In this document: positions 35,628-43,727 of the stretch, piece after piece
Layout of the letters: every line of letters starts with the position of its first letter
Numbering within the stretch: position 1 is the stretch's first letter
Assembly (NCBI RefSeq): GCF_017814275.1
Contig: NZ_JAGIYQ010000014.1
Coordinates: forward strand, 32,382 to 96,381
DNA from: Gottfriedia endophytica
Lineage (GTDB): Bacteria; Bacillota; Bacilli; Bacillales; Bacillaceae_G
DNA: 64,000 nucleotides
Direction of reading: 5' to 3'
The notes under the pieces: model-generated
Seen by the model: the letters and a program-made list of their open reading frames with translations, nothing else
Databases searched by the model: none
What the model was told of the DNA's origin: nothing
Position numbers and translations under genes: made by a program

Positions 35628-36779
35628 TTAATAAGACTGCCTTAAATACTTAAGTATAGTACTTTTCGCTATAAATGATAAGAAATCATGTTTTATTAGT
35701 AGTTTCTTTTCAAATCTTAGCGGAGCTTCAGATGCTACTACAATTAAAGTCTCAAAAAACCGCTCTGAAGCATTGGGATCGCTATGAGGTGTTGGCCCAC
35801 CTTCATGCGTGAATTTTGATCTATATTTGTAGGTATCCTCAATAATTATTTTAATTTCCTTTGGTTTCAATTCTTCAGGAAGAATCTCATACCACTGTTT
35901 TTTTGTTAAATCTTTTAATTGATCAGCTTTAAATTCAGAAAGGTATGTATCAATGGCATTCGCAAGTGGATGTTCATGCAATTCCCATTCATCTATTGGA
36001 CAGTATTTTAAGATAAACTGACCAAACCTTTTTGTCAATTGATTCCCACTATCCCGAAGGCTTTTATACTGTCCTAATAAGCTTTTAACAGCTTTATTTG
36101 ACTTGGCAAGTTCTTCCCATTCATCTTCTTTGGGATCTTTAGGTCGTTCTATCGGTATGGCGAGCTGGGCAATTGATTCAATTGCTGATACTAATAAGTA
36201 ATAAGAAAGAGAAAATTCCTCTCGCTTATTATTATGACCCAAATTCACTAGTCGAATAGCTTGCATAAACCTTTTATAATCTGAATAAGGGATTTTGTAC
36301 AATAGCTTAGTCAGTACTAATAATTCAGTATAGTATTGTTCAATACGTTCTTTTGAAATTTGAGTATTGGTGAAACCTGTTCCAGCTTGTTTTATAGGAA
36401 AATACATCCCTCTTTCTTTCAAGCCTTCATCCGTATCGATATCGGTCATGAAGAAACTATCTCTTGCTGTTTTAACTGGTCGCGAAACAATAAAAGATAC
36501 TAAAGAACCAATAGCTATGGCAACCAAATGTATTTTATCTGATTCTATTGGTTCGAACCATACAATAGGAGCTATAAACGCATGGTATATACCACCTAAA
36601 CTTACTTCCCTTGTGGGGCTTATTTTAAACTTTCCAAAATCCCATTCATTTTTTAATTCAAAATTTAATAATATAAAGCCAACATTCTCTTTTTCGCCTA
36701 TAGTCTGTGTTTTTTCAGGTCTAAATACTTCGATACACTCCTGATACATAACGTGATCAGACGAATATGGTCTAACCAT
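35628..36779 (-). CDS. HEPN-domain protein, putative defence RNase
   Basis: The 383-residue protein has an N-terminal beta-rich half (about 1-115) and a helical C-terminal half containing YYLLVSAIESIAQLAI and, near the end, YKYRSKFTHEGG with the R320-x4-H325 pair of HEPN ribonucleases. The combination resembles ApeA/Abi-type single-gene defence proteins, but I cannot assign it to a named family. It lies between the rnl toxin-antitoxin operon and a serine recombinase gene, a defence-island-like setting. No partner gene is adjacent. Confidence 0.65.
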   Translation of the reverse strand: MVRPYSSDHVMYQECIEVFRPEKTQTIGEKENVGFILLNFELKNEWDFGKFKISPTREVSLGGIYHAFIAPIVWFEPIESDKIHLVAIAIGSLVSFIVSRPVKTARDSFFMTDIDTDEGLKERGMYFPIKQAGTGFTNTQISKERIEQYYTELLVLTKLLYKIPYSDYKRFMQAIRLVNLGHNNKREEFSLSYYLLVSAIESIAQLAIPIERPKDPKEDEWEELAKSNKAVKSLLGQYKSLRDSGNQLTKRFGQFILKYCPIDEWELHEHPLANAIDTYLSEFKADQLKDLTKKQWYEILPEELKPKEIKIIIEDTYKYRSKFTHEGGPTPHSDPNASERFFETLIVVASEAPLRFEKKLLIKHDFLSFIAKSTILKYLRQSY

Positions 36780-37340
36780 TTAAATTCCCCCTTCTATATT
36801 AGATTAATAACAAGGTGTTTTCAAAATCAGTCAATCTATAGTGAAGTATTCATTCTATTTATATCTCAATTATAGCAAAAAACTTTTCAAATTTTCGTTA
36901 TCGTTCTCATTTTTTAAAAAATTCCAAAAAATTTAGAATATAAAATTTCTCATGAAGTGGTTAAGTTTGTTGGTCATATACTAACGAAGTGACAGGCCTA
37001 TAAGACGACGGGCTAACAAATTTATTCTCTTAACGAGTTCGGTTATTTGGATTGTTCCACGGATTCGATTACCGTTATTAGACTCAGTTGTTGATGTACC
37101 TATTTCATATTTTAAATACTACTGCCTCTGTTAACTCCCACCGCTTTTCTTACTTCTTAAATTAACACGGAACTCTTTCAGTGTCAGCTTTCTTATAAAG
37201 ACATACAGGCAACTGTACTATCATTTAAGAAAGATTACTATTTTTTAATTTTATTATATAGTTCAATACTTGTCTCGGCAGCCAGATAAATATCTTCATG
37301 AAAGTAATTTAATCGTTGATAATTCACTATATTTAAATGT
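36780..37340. other. Gene-free stretch upstream of the serine recombinase
   Basis: No intact gene. Short coding-like debris is visible on the minus strand at about 37240-37330 (VNYQRLNYFHEDIYLAAE then TSIELYNKIKK and a stop), not recognised and without a start. Confidence 0.4.
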
Positions 37341-37475
37341 GTACGAAAAACGAATGTTTAACGTACATTTCAAAAATAATTTGTTTTTATTATTTTTTCA
37401 TGTTAAAGTGTACTAAAATACGTACGAAAAACAATATACATATAAAATTACACAAACATGAGTTTTAGTACACTT
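37341..37475 (+). promoter_or_regulatory. Candidate res/recombination site of the serine recombinase
   Basis: Two direct copies of GTACGAAAAAC lie at 37341-37351 and 37422-37432. A 13-bp inverted pair, AAGTGTACTAAAA (37406-37418) and TTTTAGTACACTT (37463-37475), brackets the second copy. The block ends 20 nt before the recombinase ATG. Resolvases normally bind such multi-repeat sites beside their own gene and repress it. Confidence 0.55.
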
Positions 37476-37495
37476 CAGAAAAAGGAGTGCTTAAA

Positions 37496-38083
37496 ATGGT
37501 AGAAACAAGAACATATGGTTATTGTCGAGTATCAACTAATGACCAAAATATTGAAAAGTACATTAACCAATTAATTGAGTATGGAATTCCAGGAGAATTT
37601 ATTTATCATGAAAAAATCACTGGTAAATCAAAAGCAAGTGAAAGGGAACAACTTAAAGCGTTATTGAAGCATGTACGAAAAGGTGACACGATTGTAATTG
37701 AATCTTTAACACGTTTAGGGAGATCCACAAAAGACTTAATTGAAGTATCTGAAATGTTAGAGGGAAAAGGGGTACAGCTTAAATCTATAAAAGAAAATAT
37801 TGATACTACTACTCCAACTGGTAAAGCAATGTTTGGTATGTTGGCGGTAATGGCACAATTTGAAAGGGATTTAATTAGCGAAAGGACTAAGTTTGGGTTA
37901 GAAGCAGCTAGGGCAAGAGGTAAAAAAGGTGGAAGAAAGAAAACGGATGAATCTGTATTGAAGAAAGCGAAGAAGTTATATGATGCTAAAACGTTAACAG
38001 TAGCAGAAATATGTGAAGCGACAGGAGTTTCGAGAACAGTCCTATACGACTATATAAGAGAAAATAAATACACAAAGATGTGA
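37496..38083 (+). CDS. Serine recombinase (resolvase/invertase family)
   Basis: The 195-residue protein begins MVETRTYGYCRVST with the nucleophile S13. It has the catalytic domain motifs ESLTRLGRSTKDLIE and GMLAVMAQFERDLISERT and a C-terminal helix-turn-helix (LTVAEICEATGVSRTVLYDYI). Length is typical of resolvases/invertases, not of large integrases. AAAGGAG precedes the ATG by 8 nt; a GTG nine bases earlier overlaps that Shine-Dalgarno. It stands at the edge of the repeat-punctuated gene array that follows. Confidence 0.92.
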   Translation: MVETRTYGYCRVSTNDQNIEKYINQLIEYGIPGEFIYHEKITGKSKASEREQLKALLKHVRKGDTIVIESLTRLGRSTKDLIEVSEMLEGKGVQLKSIKENIDTTTPTGKAMFGMLAVMAQFERDLISERTKFGLEAARARGKKGGRKKTDESVLKKAKKLYDAKTLTVAEICEATGVSRTVLYDYIRENKYTKM

Positions 38084-38096
38084 CACCTTTCCATAT

Positions 38097-38243
38097 CTTG
38101 AAATAACTGCACTATAGTTAAAGTGTCAATACTATAAAGTTATGACACTGTTCGTTATAAAAAATCAAAAAAGCCGACTTCTGGGTTTAGAAATCGACTT
38201 TGCAAAAACCTTATGTAACTATCGCATGCGTTAGTTGCATAAG
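38097..38243 (-). repeat. Repeat module 1 (P2 - hairpin - P1) after the DUF5071 gene
   Basis: P1 (38210-38243) is a 34-bp palindrome with arms CTTATG/CATAAG and AACTA/TAGTT around CGCATGCG; it lies 10 nt after the DUF5071 stop. Then come an imperfect hairpin (about 38170-38202), AAGTTATGACACT (38137-38149) and a P2-like sequence (about 38097-38121). Confidence 0.8.
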
Positions 38244-38253
38244 GGGTATTATT

Positions 38254-38646
38254 TTAGATTGTTTCTAAAATCTCTTTTGCGATTTCATCAAGTTCTTCTG
38301 AGAGTTCATTATGTGTGGGTATTTCAGCTACTCTTGTTAAATACTCTGTAAACTGAACTCTTGACTCTACTGGCAATTCAATAACTAAAAAGTGTAGAAT
38401 AAACCATTTCCAGTTATCATCATCTGAAGATAAAACATCTTGCACATGTGGGACAATTTCTTCTGGAAAAGTTAAAAGTAATTCCAATACACTTGGTGCC
38501 ACTGGCCAATTCATATCTTGAATCCATTCGAGGAGGTTAGGCAGTAAAGGCAATATTTTATCTCTATCCATTTTTTTAATCATTTCTACTCTATCATTAT
38601 CAAATTTATGTCTTGGCAAAAGATCTTCAAAGTTTTCTATATGCAT
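38254..38646 (-). CDS. DUF5071 domain-containing protein
   Basis: The 130-residue acidic protein begins MHIENFEDLLPRHKFDNDRV and contains ILPLLPNLLEWIQDMNWPVA and VLELLLTFPEEIVPHVQDVL, a HEAT-like helical pattern of DUF5071. The function of the family is not known. It is the first single-gene unit followed by repeat module 1. The Shine-Dalgarno GGGGGAG is very close to the ATG. Confidence 0.85.
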   Translation of the reverse strand: MHIENFEDLLPRHKFDNDRVEMIKKMDRDKILPLLPNLLEWIQDMNWPVAPSVLELLLTFPEEIVPHVQDVLSSDDDNWKWFILHFLVIELPVESRVQFTEYLTRVAEIPTHNELSEELDEIAKEILETI

Positions 38647-38695
38647 CTCCCCCTTTGATTTTTTTTACATGGCAATCCATTTATTATATCAATCT

Positions 38696-38783
38696 TTATT
38701 AAACTAATCTGCCGTATAGTGAAATATGGACTGATCTTTCAGCCCATATTTTTGTACAACTATCGCATGCGTTAGTTGAACAA
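38696..38783 (-). repeat. Repeat module 2 (P2 - hairpin - P1)
   Basis: P1 is at 38752-38783 (CAACTA/TAGTTG arms around the CGCATGCG core), 57 nt after the stop of the 85-residue gene. A terminator-like hairpin (AAATATGG/CCcATATTT, 38722-38751, inner CTGA/TCAG) and P2 with the CTGCC core (38696-38725) follow. Confidence 0.8.
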
Positions 38784-38840
38784 GTAATTTAATGAATTAA
38801 TCACTTCCAACAGATTGTTGTTTCAGAAATGTGAAAAACC

Positions 38841-39098
38841 TTAGCTAATGACTTTATCCTTATGTTTTTTCCTTAAAAATTCAACTAAAGCTAAAATCGA
38901 TAGACCTATTATTACTGTTACGATATGAAAAACCCATTTCTTTTCATCGGGAATATTGTCTTTTATAATTCCAAATCCTGCAATAAATGAATTTGCTCCA
39001 ATAAAATAGTTCATTCCATGTCCAATTAATATGTACTTTCTATAAAACTGAAATGATGCAAACATAAAAAATACAAAAAATAATATTTCAAAAATCAC
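38841..39098 (-). CDS. Small membrane protein, unknown
   Basis: The 85-residue protein has about three hydrophobic segments (IFEILFFVFFMFASFQFY, NYFIGANSFIAGFGII, IVTVIIGLSILALVEFL) and a basic C-terminus. I do not recognise the family. The start is GTG behind GGGAG. It is followed by repeat module 2. Confidence 0.65.
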   Translation of the reverse strand: MIFEILFFVFFMFASFQFYRKYILIGHGMNYFIGANSFIAGFGIIKDNIPDEKKWVFHIVTVIIGLSILALVEFLRKKHKDKVIS

Positions 39099-39149
39099 AA
39101 TTTTTCTCCCTATTCAATTGAGTTTTTGTGAGACGTTTATTTCATGTTG

Positions 39150-39175
39150 TTCAACTAATGCATGCTTTAGTTGAA
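39150..39175 (-). repeat. P1 palindrome, copy 3
   Basis: Arms TTCAACTA and TAGTTGAA flank a slightly altered core (ATGCATGCTT). It lies 7 nt after the stop of the 101-residue gene. No hairpin or P2 is seen beyond it, so the module is truncated. Confidence 0.8.
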
Positions 39176-39182
39176 TTAGAAT

Positions 39183-39488
39183 TTAAAAACTTATTGTCTT
39201 TTTTGGTAAAGACTTTGGGTTGTTTATAAGAAATGCAACTGTCTTGCCTTTCTTAAATCTTACATTATTAAGCCAATAAATAAATGCATCTTCATTATAA
39301 CTTAGTCCGAATTCTTCAGTGCCATCTTCATTTACTCCAAAAGGAACCCAGTAAGGATGATCGTTTTTTCGATCATATAACCATCTAAAGAAATCTCGTT
39401 GTAGTTTACGAATATTTCTTCCTACTTTTGCAGGACATCTAAAATAAACTGTATCTTTTTCATATTCAAATCCAATTTTTACGATCAA
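39183..39488 (-). CDS. Hypothetical 101-residue protein
   Basis: I do not recognise it. It is basic, with VYFRCPAKVGRNIRKLQRDFF, WLYDRKNDHPYWVPFG and KKGKTVAFLINN. The start is TTG behind GGGGGAAC. It sits in the repeat-punctuated array, with P1 copy 3 directly after its stop. Confidence 0.65.
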   Translation of the reverse strand: MIVKIGFEYEKDTVYFRCPAKVGRNIRKLQRDFFRWLYDRKNDHPYWVPFGVNEDGTEEFGLSYNEDAFIYWLNNVRFKKGKTVAFLINNPKSLPKKTISF

Positions 39489-39535
39489 TTTTAAGTTCCC
39501 CCATCGTTTATATATATCAAATTATTATAGCATTT

Positions 39536-39625
39536 CTTATTGAATTATCCTGCCCGTTACTTAAATAAGAAAAAGACTGCCGAAGCAGCCTTCATGATCT
39601 TCAACTATCGCATGCGTTAGTTGAA
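39536..39625 (-). repeat. Repeat module 4 (P2 - hairpin - P1)
   Basis: P1 at 39600-39625 has perfect arms TTCAACTA/TAGTTGAA around TCGCATGCGT; it lies 20 nt after the stop of the 60-residue gene. The hairpin (39573-39592, CTGC/GCAG) and P2 (39536-39569, CTTATT/AATAAG ends, CTGCC core) follow. Confidence 0.85.
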
Positions 39626-39645
39626 CATCTCTGTATAAAACGGTT

Positions 39646-39828
39646 TTATCGTTTCTTTAAACTTTTATAAATCAAATTAATAATTCCAGCAATAACAAAT
39701 GACCAAGCTAATACTAAAGATTCTTCTTTTATAGGATTAACATAATTAATTATTAAAAGTATTAAGCCTGAAATAACCATAACATTACCTAAAAGATATT
39801 TGACTAAAATCACATTGAATCTGTCCAT
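39646..39828 (-). CDS. Small two-helix membrane protein, unknown
   Basis: The 60-residue protein has two hydrophobic segments (YLLGNVMVISGLILLIIN and VLAWSFVIAGIINLIY) and a basic tail SLKKR. It is preceded by AAAGAGAG. I do not recognise a family. It is followed by repeat module 4, like the other single genes here. Confidence 0.6.
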   Translation of the reverse strand: MDRFNVILVKYLLGNVMVISGLILLIINYVNPIKEESLVLAWSFVIAGIINLIYKSLKKR

Positions 39829-39895
39829 TTGTTCGCTCTCTTTATATTAAATTTACCTCATTTAATATTATTGGTATTTAATAAATTATAACACT

Positions 39896-40042
39896 CCTTA
39901 TTAACTATTCTGCCATTTAGCACAATAAAAAGAGCCACAAAAGTGACTCGTGATATTCAACTAACGCATGCGATAGTTGAACAAATTAAGGAGTCGATGA
40001 TGATCGACTCCTTTTTAAGTATTTGGCAGTATAGTTCAACAA
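39896..40042. repeat. Double repeat module (P2 - hairpin - P1 - hairpin - P2)
   Basis: One P1 palindrome (39956-39981) is flanked on both sides by a hairpin (39932-39949; 39988-40013 with perfect arms AAGGAGTCGA/TCGACTCCTT) and a P2 (39896-39928; 40015-40042 inverted). It has no gene of its own and looks like two modules joined at P1, or a module whose gene was lost. Confidence 0.8.
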
Positions 40043-40093
40043 GGATTTATTGGAAAATGGTATTATATTCATATACATCTAATGAGGTGACCT

Positions 40094-40549
40094 ATGAAAA
40101 AATATGAAAAAATGTTAATTGGAATTAATGAAGAAGAACTTAATTGTTTCGCTAATAAAGGGGATTGGATTTATATTGCAAATAAAAAAGATACAAAAAA
40201 AGGCTTATTTAGATTACCAAATTATATATATTTCTTTGTTTCATTAAATGTTGATCGAATGCCGTCTGAAATTGGAGTAGTAAAGAAATTAGATGAATGT
40301 ATCACTGCTAGAGATTTGGCAGAGCTTGATTTTAAAAGCAGAGAAATGGACATTTCACTCATTAATGATGACGTAATTGCAGAGTATGAATGGTTTTTAG
40401 ATAAAGTTAATGCACAGCCAGAACATACACCGATAGCAGTAACCTGGTTTGAAAGAGTCTTACCAAAAAAAGAAAAGGAATTGAGAGTCCATAAAAAATT
40501 CTTTACTGGTTTAAGTAAAGAAGAAAAGAAGCAGTTGTTCGTTGATTGA
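40094..40549 (+). CDS. Hypothetical 151-residue protein
   Basis: I do not recognise it. It is soluble and charged, with NCFANKGDWIYIANKKDTK, ISLINDDVIAEYEWFLDKV and a lysine-rich C-terminal part. The Shine-Dalgarno GAGGTGA is clear. It is the first plus-strand unit of the array, and P1 follows its stop by 9 nt. Confidence 0.65.
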   Translation: MKKYEKMLIGINEEELNCFANKGDWIYIANKKDTKKGLFRLPNYIYFFVSLNVDRMPSEIGVVKKLDECITARDLAELDFKSREMDISLINDDVIAEYEWFLDKVNAQPEHTPIAVTWFERVLPKKEKELRVHKKFFTGLSKEEKKQLFVD

Positions 40550-40558
40550 ATTTTCTTA

Positions 40559-40649
40559 TTGAACTAACGCATGCGATAGTTTAACAATACTTAGGAGCTG
40601 ACTGATCGATCAGCTCCTATTTCACTATTGGGTAGGTTAGTTGAACAAG
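40559..40649 (+). repeat. Repeat module 6 (P1 - hairpin - P2)
   Basis: P1 (40559-40584; arms TTGAACTA/TAGTTTAA, core CGCATGCG) follows the 151-residue gene. Then a hairpin TAGGAGCTGA/TCAGCTCCTA (40592-40619) and an inverted P2 (40620-40649). The order mirrors the minus-strand modules, so the module is oriented with its gene. Confidence 0.85.
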
Positions 40650-40742
40650 AAACTTTTGTAATTTGCAACAAAGCAAGGTGTGAATGAAAAATTAGATGAG
40701 AAAAATAGTTGATTTTGATTTAATTGAATTATCCAAAATAAT

Positions 40743-40766
40743 GCTGTCATTTTTGGCAGCTTTTTT
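40743..40766 (+). terminator. Terminator upstream of the sigma factor gene
   Basis: GCTGTC and GGCAGC arms with a 6-nt loop are followed by six T. It insulates the ECF sigma promoter from upstream transcription. Confidence 0.75.
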
Positions 40767-40775
40767 CTTAAAAAT

Positions 40776-40801
40776 CAAAACTTTTATTTTCCTATTACGT
40801 C
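40776..40801 (+). promoter_or_regulatory. Candidate ECF-sigma autoregulatory promoter
   Basis: CAAAAC, 16 nt, CGTC resembles the Bacillus ECF pattern (TGAAAC..16..CGT). It ends 34 nt before the sigma gene start. Confidence 0.55.
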
Positions 40802-40835
40802 TAAGTATTGATTATTCGTGAAAGGGGGGATTAAA

Positions 40836-41378
40836 TTGTCAGATAATCCTAAAGACGAAATTGAAAATTGGTACGACCAACATAGTCAATCTGTTCTAAG
40901 TTTTATTTTATTGATGGTGAAAGACTATCAACAAGCAGAGGATTTAACTCACGATACCTTTGTAAAAGCCTATTTATATTATGATTCATTTAAACAACAT
41001 TCTAGTGAAAAAACGTGGTTGTTTAGTATTGCACACAATATAACAATTGATTTTCTAAGGAAGCGAAAGCCTTTTATATTATTTAAAGAGTTTTTTCATT
41101 TTCAAAAAGACAACAATCCATTGCCCGAAGAAGTTTTTCGTATTAAAGAGGAATCATATGAACTTTATAAAGCTTTAGAGAAAATCAAAGATACATACAG
41201 AAGGGTGATCATCTTAAGAAAAATAAAAGGTTTTTCTATAGAGGATACAGCAAAAATACTAGGCTGGACTGAGAGTAAAGTTAAATCGACTCTATTTAGA
41301 GCAATTCCCGTACTGAGAAAACAATTAAAAAAGGAGGGGGATTTTGATGAAGAAGCAATTTTTAGATACAGAATTTGA
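40836..41378 (+). CDS. ECF-type RNA polymerase sigma factor
   Basis: The 180-residue protein has sigma region 2 (VLSFILLMVKDYQQAEDLTH, DTFVKAYLYYDSFK, WLFSIAHNITIDFLRKR) and region 4 (RRVIILRKIKGFSIEDTAKIL). The start is TTG with AAGGGGGG 8 nt before it. It overlaps the next gene by 32 nt, the usual sigma/anti-sigma layout, and may activate its own promoter. Confidence 0.9.
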   Translation: MSDNPKDEIENWYDQHSQSVLSFILLMVKDYQQAEDLTHDTFVKAYLYYDSFKQHSSEKTWLFSIAHNITIDFLRKRKPFILFKEFFHFQKDNNPLPEEVFRIKEESYELYKALEKIKDTYRRVIILRKIKGFSIEDTAKILGWTESKVKSTLFRAIPVLRKQLKKEGDFDEEAIFRYRI

Positions 41379-42417
41379 TATTTCCTTAAAAGATTTAAAT
41401 TCTAATTTAATGTGGAACAAAAAACAAAAACAAGATTTGAAACAAAGTATTTTGGCTGATATTAAGCTGCTTGAATTTAATGAGAAAAATAAGAACCTAA
41501 TCGTGTCATTAAAAAATAAAAGGGTAAGTTTCCCTGGTAAGTTAATATACTCTTGTTTAGCTTTTATTATATTGATTGGTATTACATGCGGAGCATCTTT
41601 GGCATCACCTGCATTTGCAAGTACTTTAAAAAAGTTACCTATAATTGGTTCAATATTTGAAAAAATGGGCGACAAAGGACTACAAGAAGCAAAAAAGGGA
41701 GGGCTTTCTAAATCATTGAATGAAACAATTTCGATCGGGGATTCATCATTTACGATAACAGATGTTATGTATGATAGGAGTAGAATTTCTTTAGGTTATA
41801 TATTTAAAAATGCCCCGAAAAACGACCCACTTTCTATCTTTAATAGTGTTTCTTATAAAATTGATAATAAAAATGTTACTAATTTGTCAAGTGATATTTC
41901 AGGCGACTTTATTAATGATACAAATTTTGCTGGAGTAATTAACCTATATATTCCAAGTGAACAAAATAATGTTTCATCTGATTTATCTATTACTTTCAAA
42001 GAGTCTAATGGCAAAAAAGGTGACTGGCAATTAAATATTCCTCTTACTAAAATACAAGGTAAAACATTTTTTGTTACAGAGCAAGCCTCATATAATGATT
42101 ATACGTTTACAATGAAGAAAGTTACACTCACTCCTGCTACAACCGAGATAAATTTTGATTTTATGGAACCAAAGGGTATGAATATTATGTCAGGTATGAA
42201 TTTTCGATTGTATGATGATAAAGGAAATGAATTAAAAAGTATGGGCTTTAACTCTTCAGGAAGTAGTGACAGTAACGGTAAAACAAAAAATGATACGAGT
42301 ATTCAATTTGAACCAATAAAAAATATTCCTGATTATTTAGTTCTTGAGACTTACTTTGGCAGCACTTTAAATGAACCAGAATTAAGAATAAAGATTCCTA
42401 TTAAAGAAGGAGAATAA
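41347..42417 (+). CDS. DUF4179-type membrane anti-sigma factor
   Basis: The 356-residue protein has a cytoplasmic N-terminus (about 1-65) carrying the presumed sigma-binding region, one transmembrane segment (LIYSCLAFIILIGITCGAS, about 66-85) and an extracellular domain from about 95 on with DUF4179-like features (LKKLPIIGSIFEKMGDKGL). The overlap with the sigma gene supports its role in holding it inactive until an envelope signal arrives; the signal is unknown. Confidence 0.85.
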   Translation: MKKQFLDTEFDISLKDLNSNLMWNKKQKQDLKQSILADIKLLEFNEKNKNLIVSLKNKRVSFPGKLIYSCLAFIILIGITCGASLASPAFASTLKKLPIIGSIFEKMGDKGLQEAKKGGLSKSLNETISIGDSSFTITDVMYDRSRISLGYIFKNAPKNDPLSIFNSVSYKIDNKNVTNLSSDISGDFINDTNFAGVINLYIPSEQNNVSSDLSITFKESNGKKGDWQLNIPLTKIQGKTFFVTEQASYNDYTFTMKKVTLTPATTEINFDFMEPKGMNIMSGMNFRLYDDKGNELKSMGFNSSGSSDSNGKTKNDTSIQFEPIKNIPDYLVLETYFGSTLNEPELRIKIPIKEGE

Positions 42418-42545
42418 GAAAGTTTATTTTATAATCTTTATACGTGGGCAAGAGAACAAGGAGTTGTCGATGCGGCAGCTCCTATTATGTTAAAAGTTTG
42501 GTTATGTCTATGAGGTGACAATCCAAAATTTGTGAAGTTATACAC

Positions 42546-42657
42546 TTAAAGTAACGCGTGTTAGTTGAAGAACACCAAAGGCTTTTTGCAGCCTTTTTAT
42601 TTTGCTATTTGGAAGGATATTTCATTAAGAATATGCAACTAACGCATGCGTTAGTTG
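42546..42657 (+). repeat. Repeat module 7 (degenerate P1 - hairpin - P2 - P1)
   Basis: A worn P1 (about 42546-42569), a hairpin AAAGGCT/AGCCTTT (42577-42596), an inverted P2-like part (about 42601-42630) and a second, perfect P1 (42636-42657; CAACTA/TAGTTG around ACGCATGCGT). It lies 128 nt after the anti-sigma stop. Confidence 0.75.
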
Positions 42658-42710
42658 AATAAGATAATAAAGAAATTGTTAAAATAATTGTTTAGGTTAA
42701 ACCCATAAAT

Positions 42711-42990
42711 TTAATTTTTAAAATCTAATTTTTTTTTAATAGCCTCTATTGATTGCTTATATCGCTCGTCACCTACTTTATCAATTTCAACAAAACGTAA
42801 TCCTGTTTCGATTAAAATATTGAATAAGAAATGATAAATTACATCATTTTTAATAATATATTTCTCCCAGTTGACACTTTGAATCTCTTCATTTGTTTGC
42901 TAGCAATACTCTTCACAAACATAGCCTTTTATATTAGCACGTTTCTTTTTTGTTATATAAATTTCTTCTTTACATATATGAACGTTTTTA
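42711..42990 (-). pseudogene. Decayed gene of unknown function downstream of gntR
   Basis: Minus-strand translation gives KNVHICKEEIYITKKKRAN, IKGYVCEEYC, a TAG stop (42900-42902), then QTNEEIQSVNWEKYIIKND, VIYHFLFNILIETGLRFVE and IDKVGDERYKQSIEAIKKK before the terminal stop. Composition is protein-like on both sides of the stop. No family recognised and no start seen. Confidence 0.45.
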
Positions 42991-42992
42991 TG

Positions 42993-43727
42993 CTATTTAT
43001 TTATTCGATTTATTTTTATTGAACTAAGTTCGGTTGGGATATAAATCTTATTTTTAAGTACAACATTCCCCATTGAGTCAAATAAATTTTCAATTAATAA
43101 TACGAATAAATTATTATTTGAACGTAATTCATAGTTTGAAGAAGGAAGAACTGATTCTGTAAATTTTATTTCGATTGTTGATGAATGGATTAGCGTATAA
43201 ATATCTTCTTCAAGTATTTTTAATACGCTCTGCTGGTCGTTAAGATTCATTTGATATTGGGAAGCTGTCTCGCTTGGGAACATTGTAAAAGCATGTGCCA
43301 CAATATTATTTTTAGACTTATACCATCTATTAAATCTAATCATCACTGCTGAATCGTGATTAAAAATCTTTTTAATGTAATCATAATCGTCTGAAAAACT
43401 AACTTCAAAGGAAGCATCTATATCATCAATTGTTTCTGTACAGCATTGAAAAACAGTATTATCTATTTTTTCTAAACCAACACTTCGTAGATCCACATTT
43501 TGCTTTATAAAGTTCCCTTGTCTAGGGATTGTTTCAATATAACCGTCCTCTTTTAGAAAACCCAACGCTTGTCTTAGGGTCATTCTACTAACATTCATCA
43601 TCTTAGAAAGTTCTGGCTCTGAAGGTAGCTTACTTCCAATCGGATAGACTCCTTCGTTAATTAGTTTAAATAATTTTTCATAAATCTCTACGTATAGAGG
43701 TGATTTTTTTTTATTTTCAACGGACAT
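42993..43727 (-). CDS. GntR family (HutC/UTRA) transcriptional regulator
   Basis: The 244-residue protein has a winged helix at about 9-75 (LPSEPELSKMMNVSRMTLRQAL, GYIETIPRQGNFI) and a UTRA ligand domain from about 95 on (VMIRFNRWYKSKNNIVAHAF). The effector is unknown. It is divergent to deoD across a 388-nt gap, so nucleoside-related control is possible but not shown. Confidence 0.88.
   Translation of the reverse strand: MSVENKKKSPLYVEIYEKLFKLINEGVYPIGSKLPSEPELSKMMNVSRMTLRQALGFLKEDGYIETIPRQGNFIKQNVDLRSVGLEKIDNTVFQCCTETIDDIDASFEVSFSDDYDYIKKIFNHDSAVMIRFNRWYKSKNNIVAHAFTMFPSETASQYQMNLNDQQSVLKILEEDIYTLIHSSTIEIKFTESVLPSSNYELRSNNNLFVLLIENLFDSMGNVVLKNKIYIPTELSSIKINRINK

Noticed and set aside
41325..41675. 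116-residue minus-strand frame over the sigma/anti-sigma junction
   Set aside because: It is antisense to two recognisable overlapping genes and has no start signal.
38210..42657. P1 palindromes considered as a dispersed CRISPR-like array
   Set aside because: Spacing is irregular, genes lie between them, and no cas genes are present.
42831..43022. 63-residue hydrophobic plus-strand frame
   Set aside because: It is antisense to the gntR end and the decayed gene; Phe/Ile richness comes from AT-rich DNA and no ribosome site precedes it.
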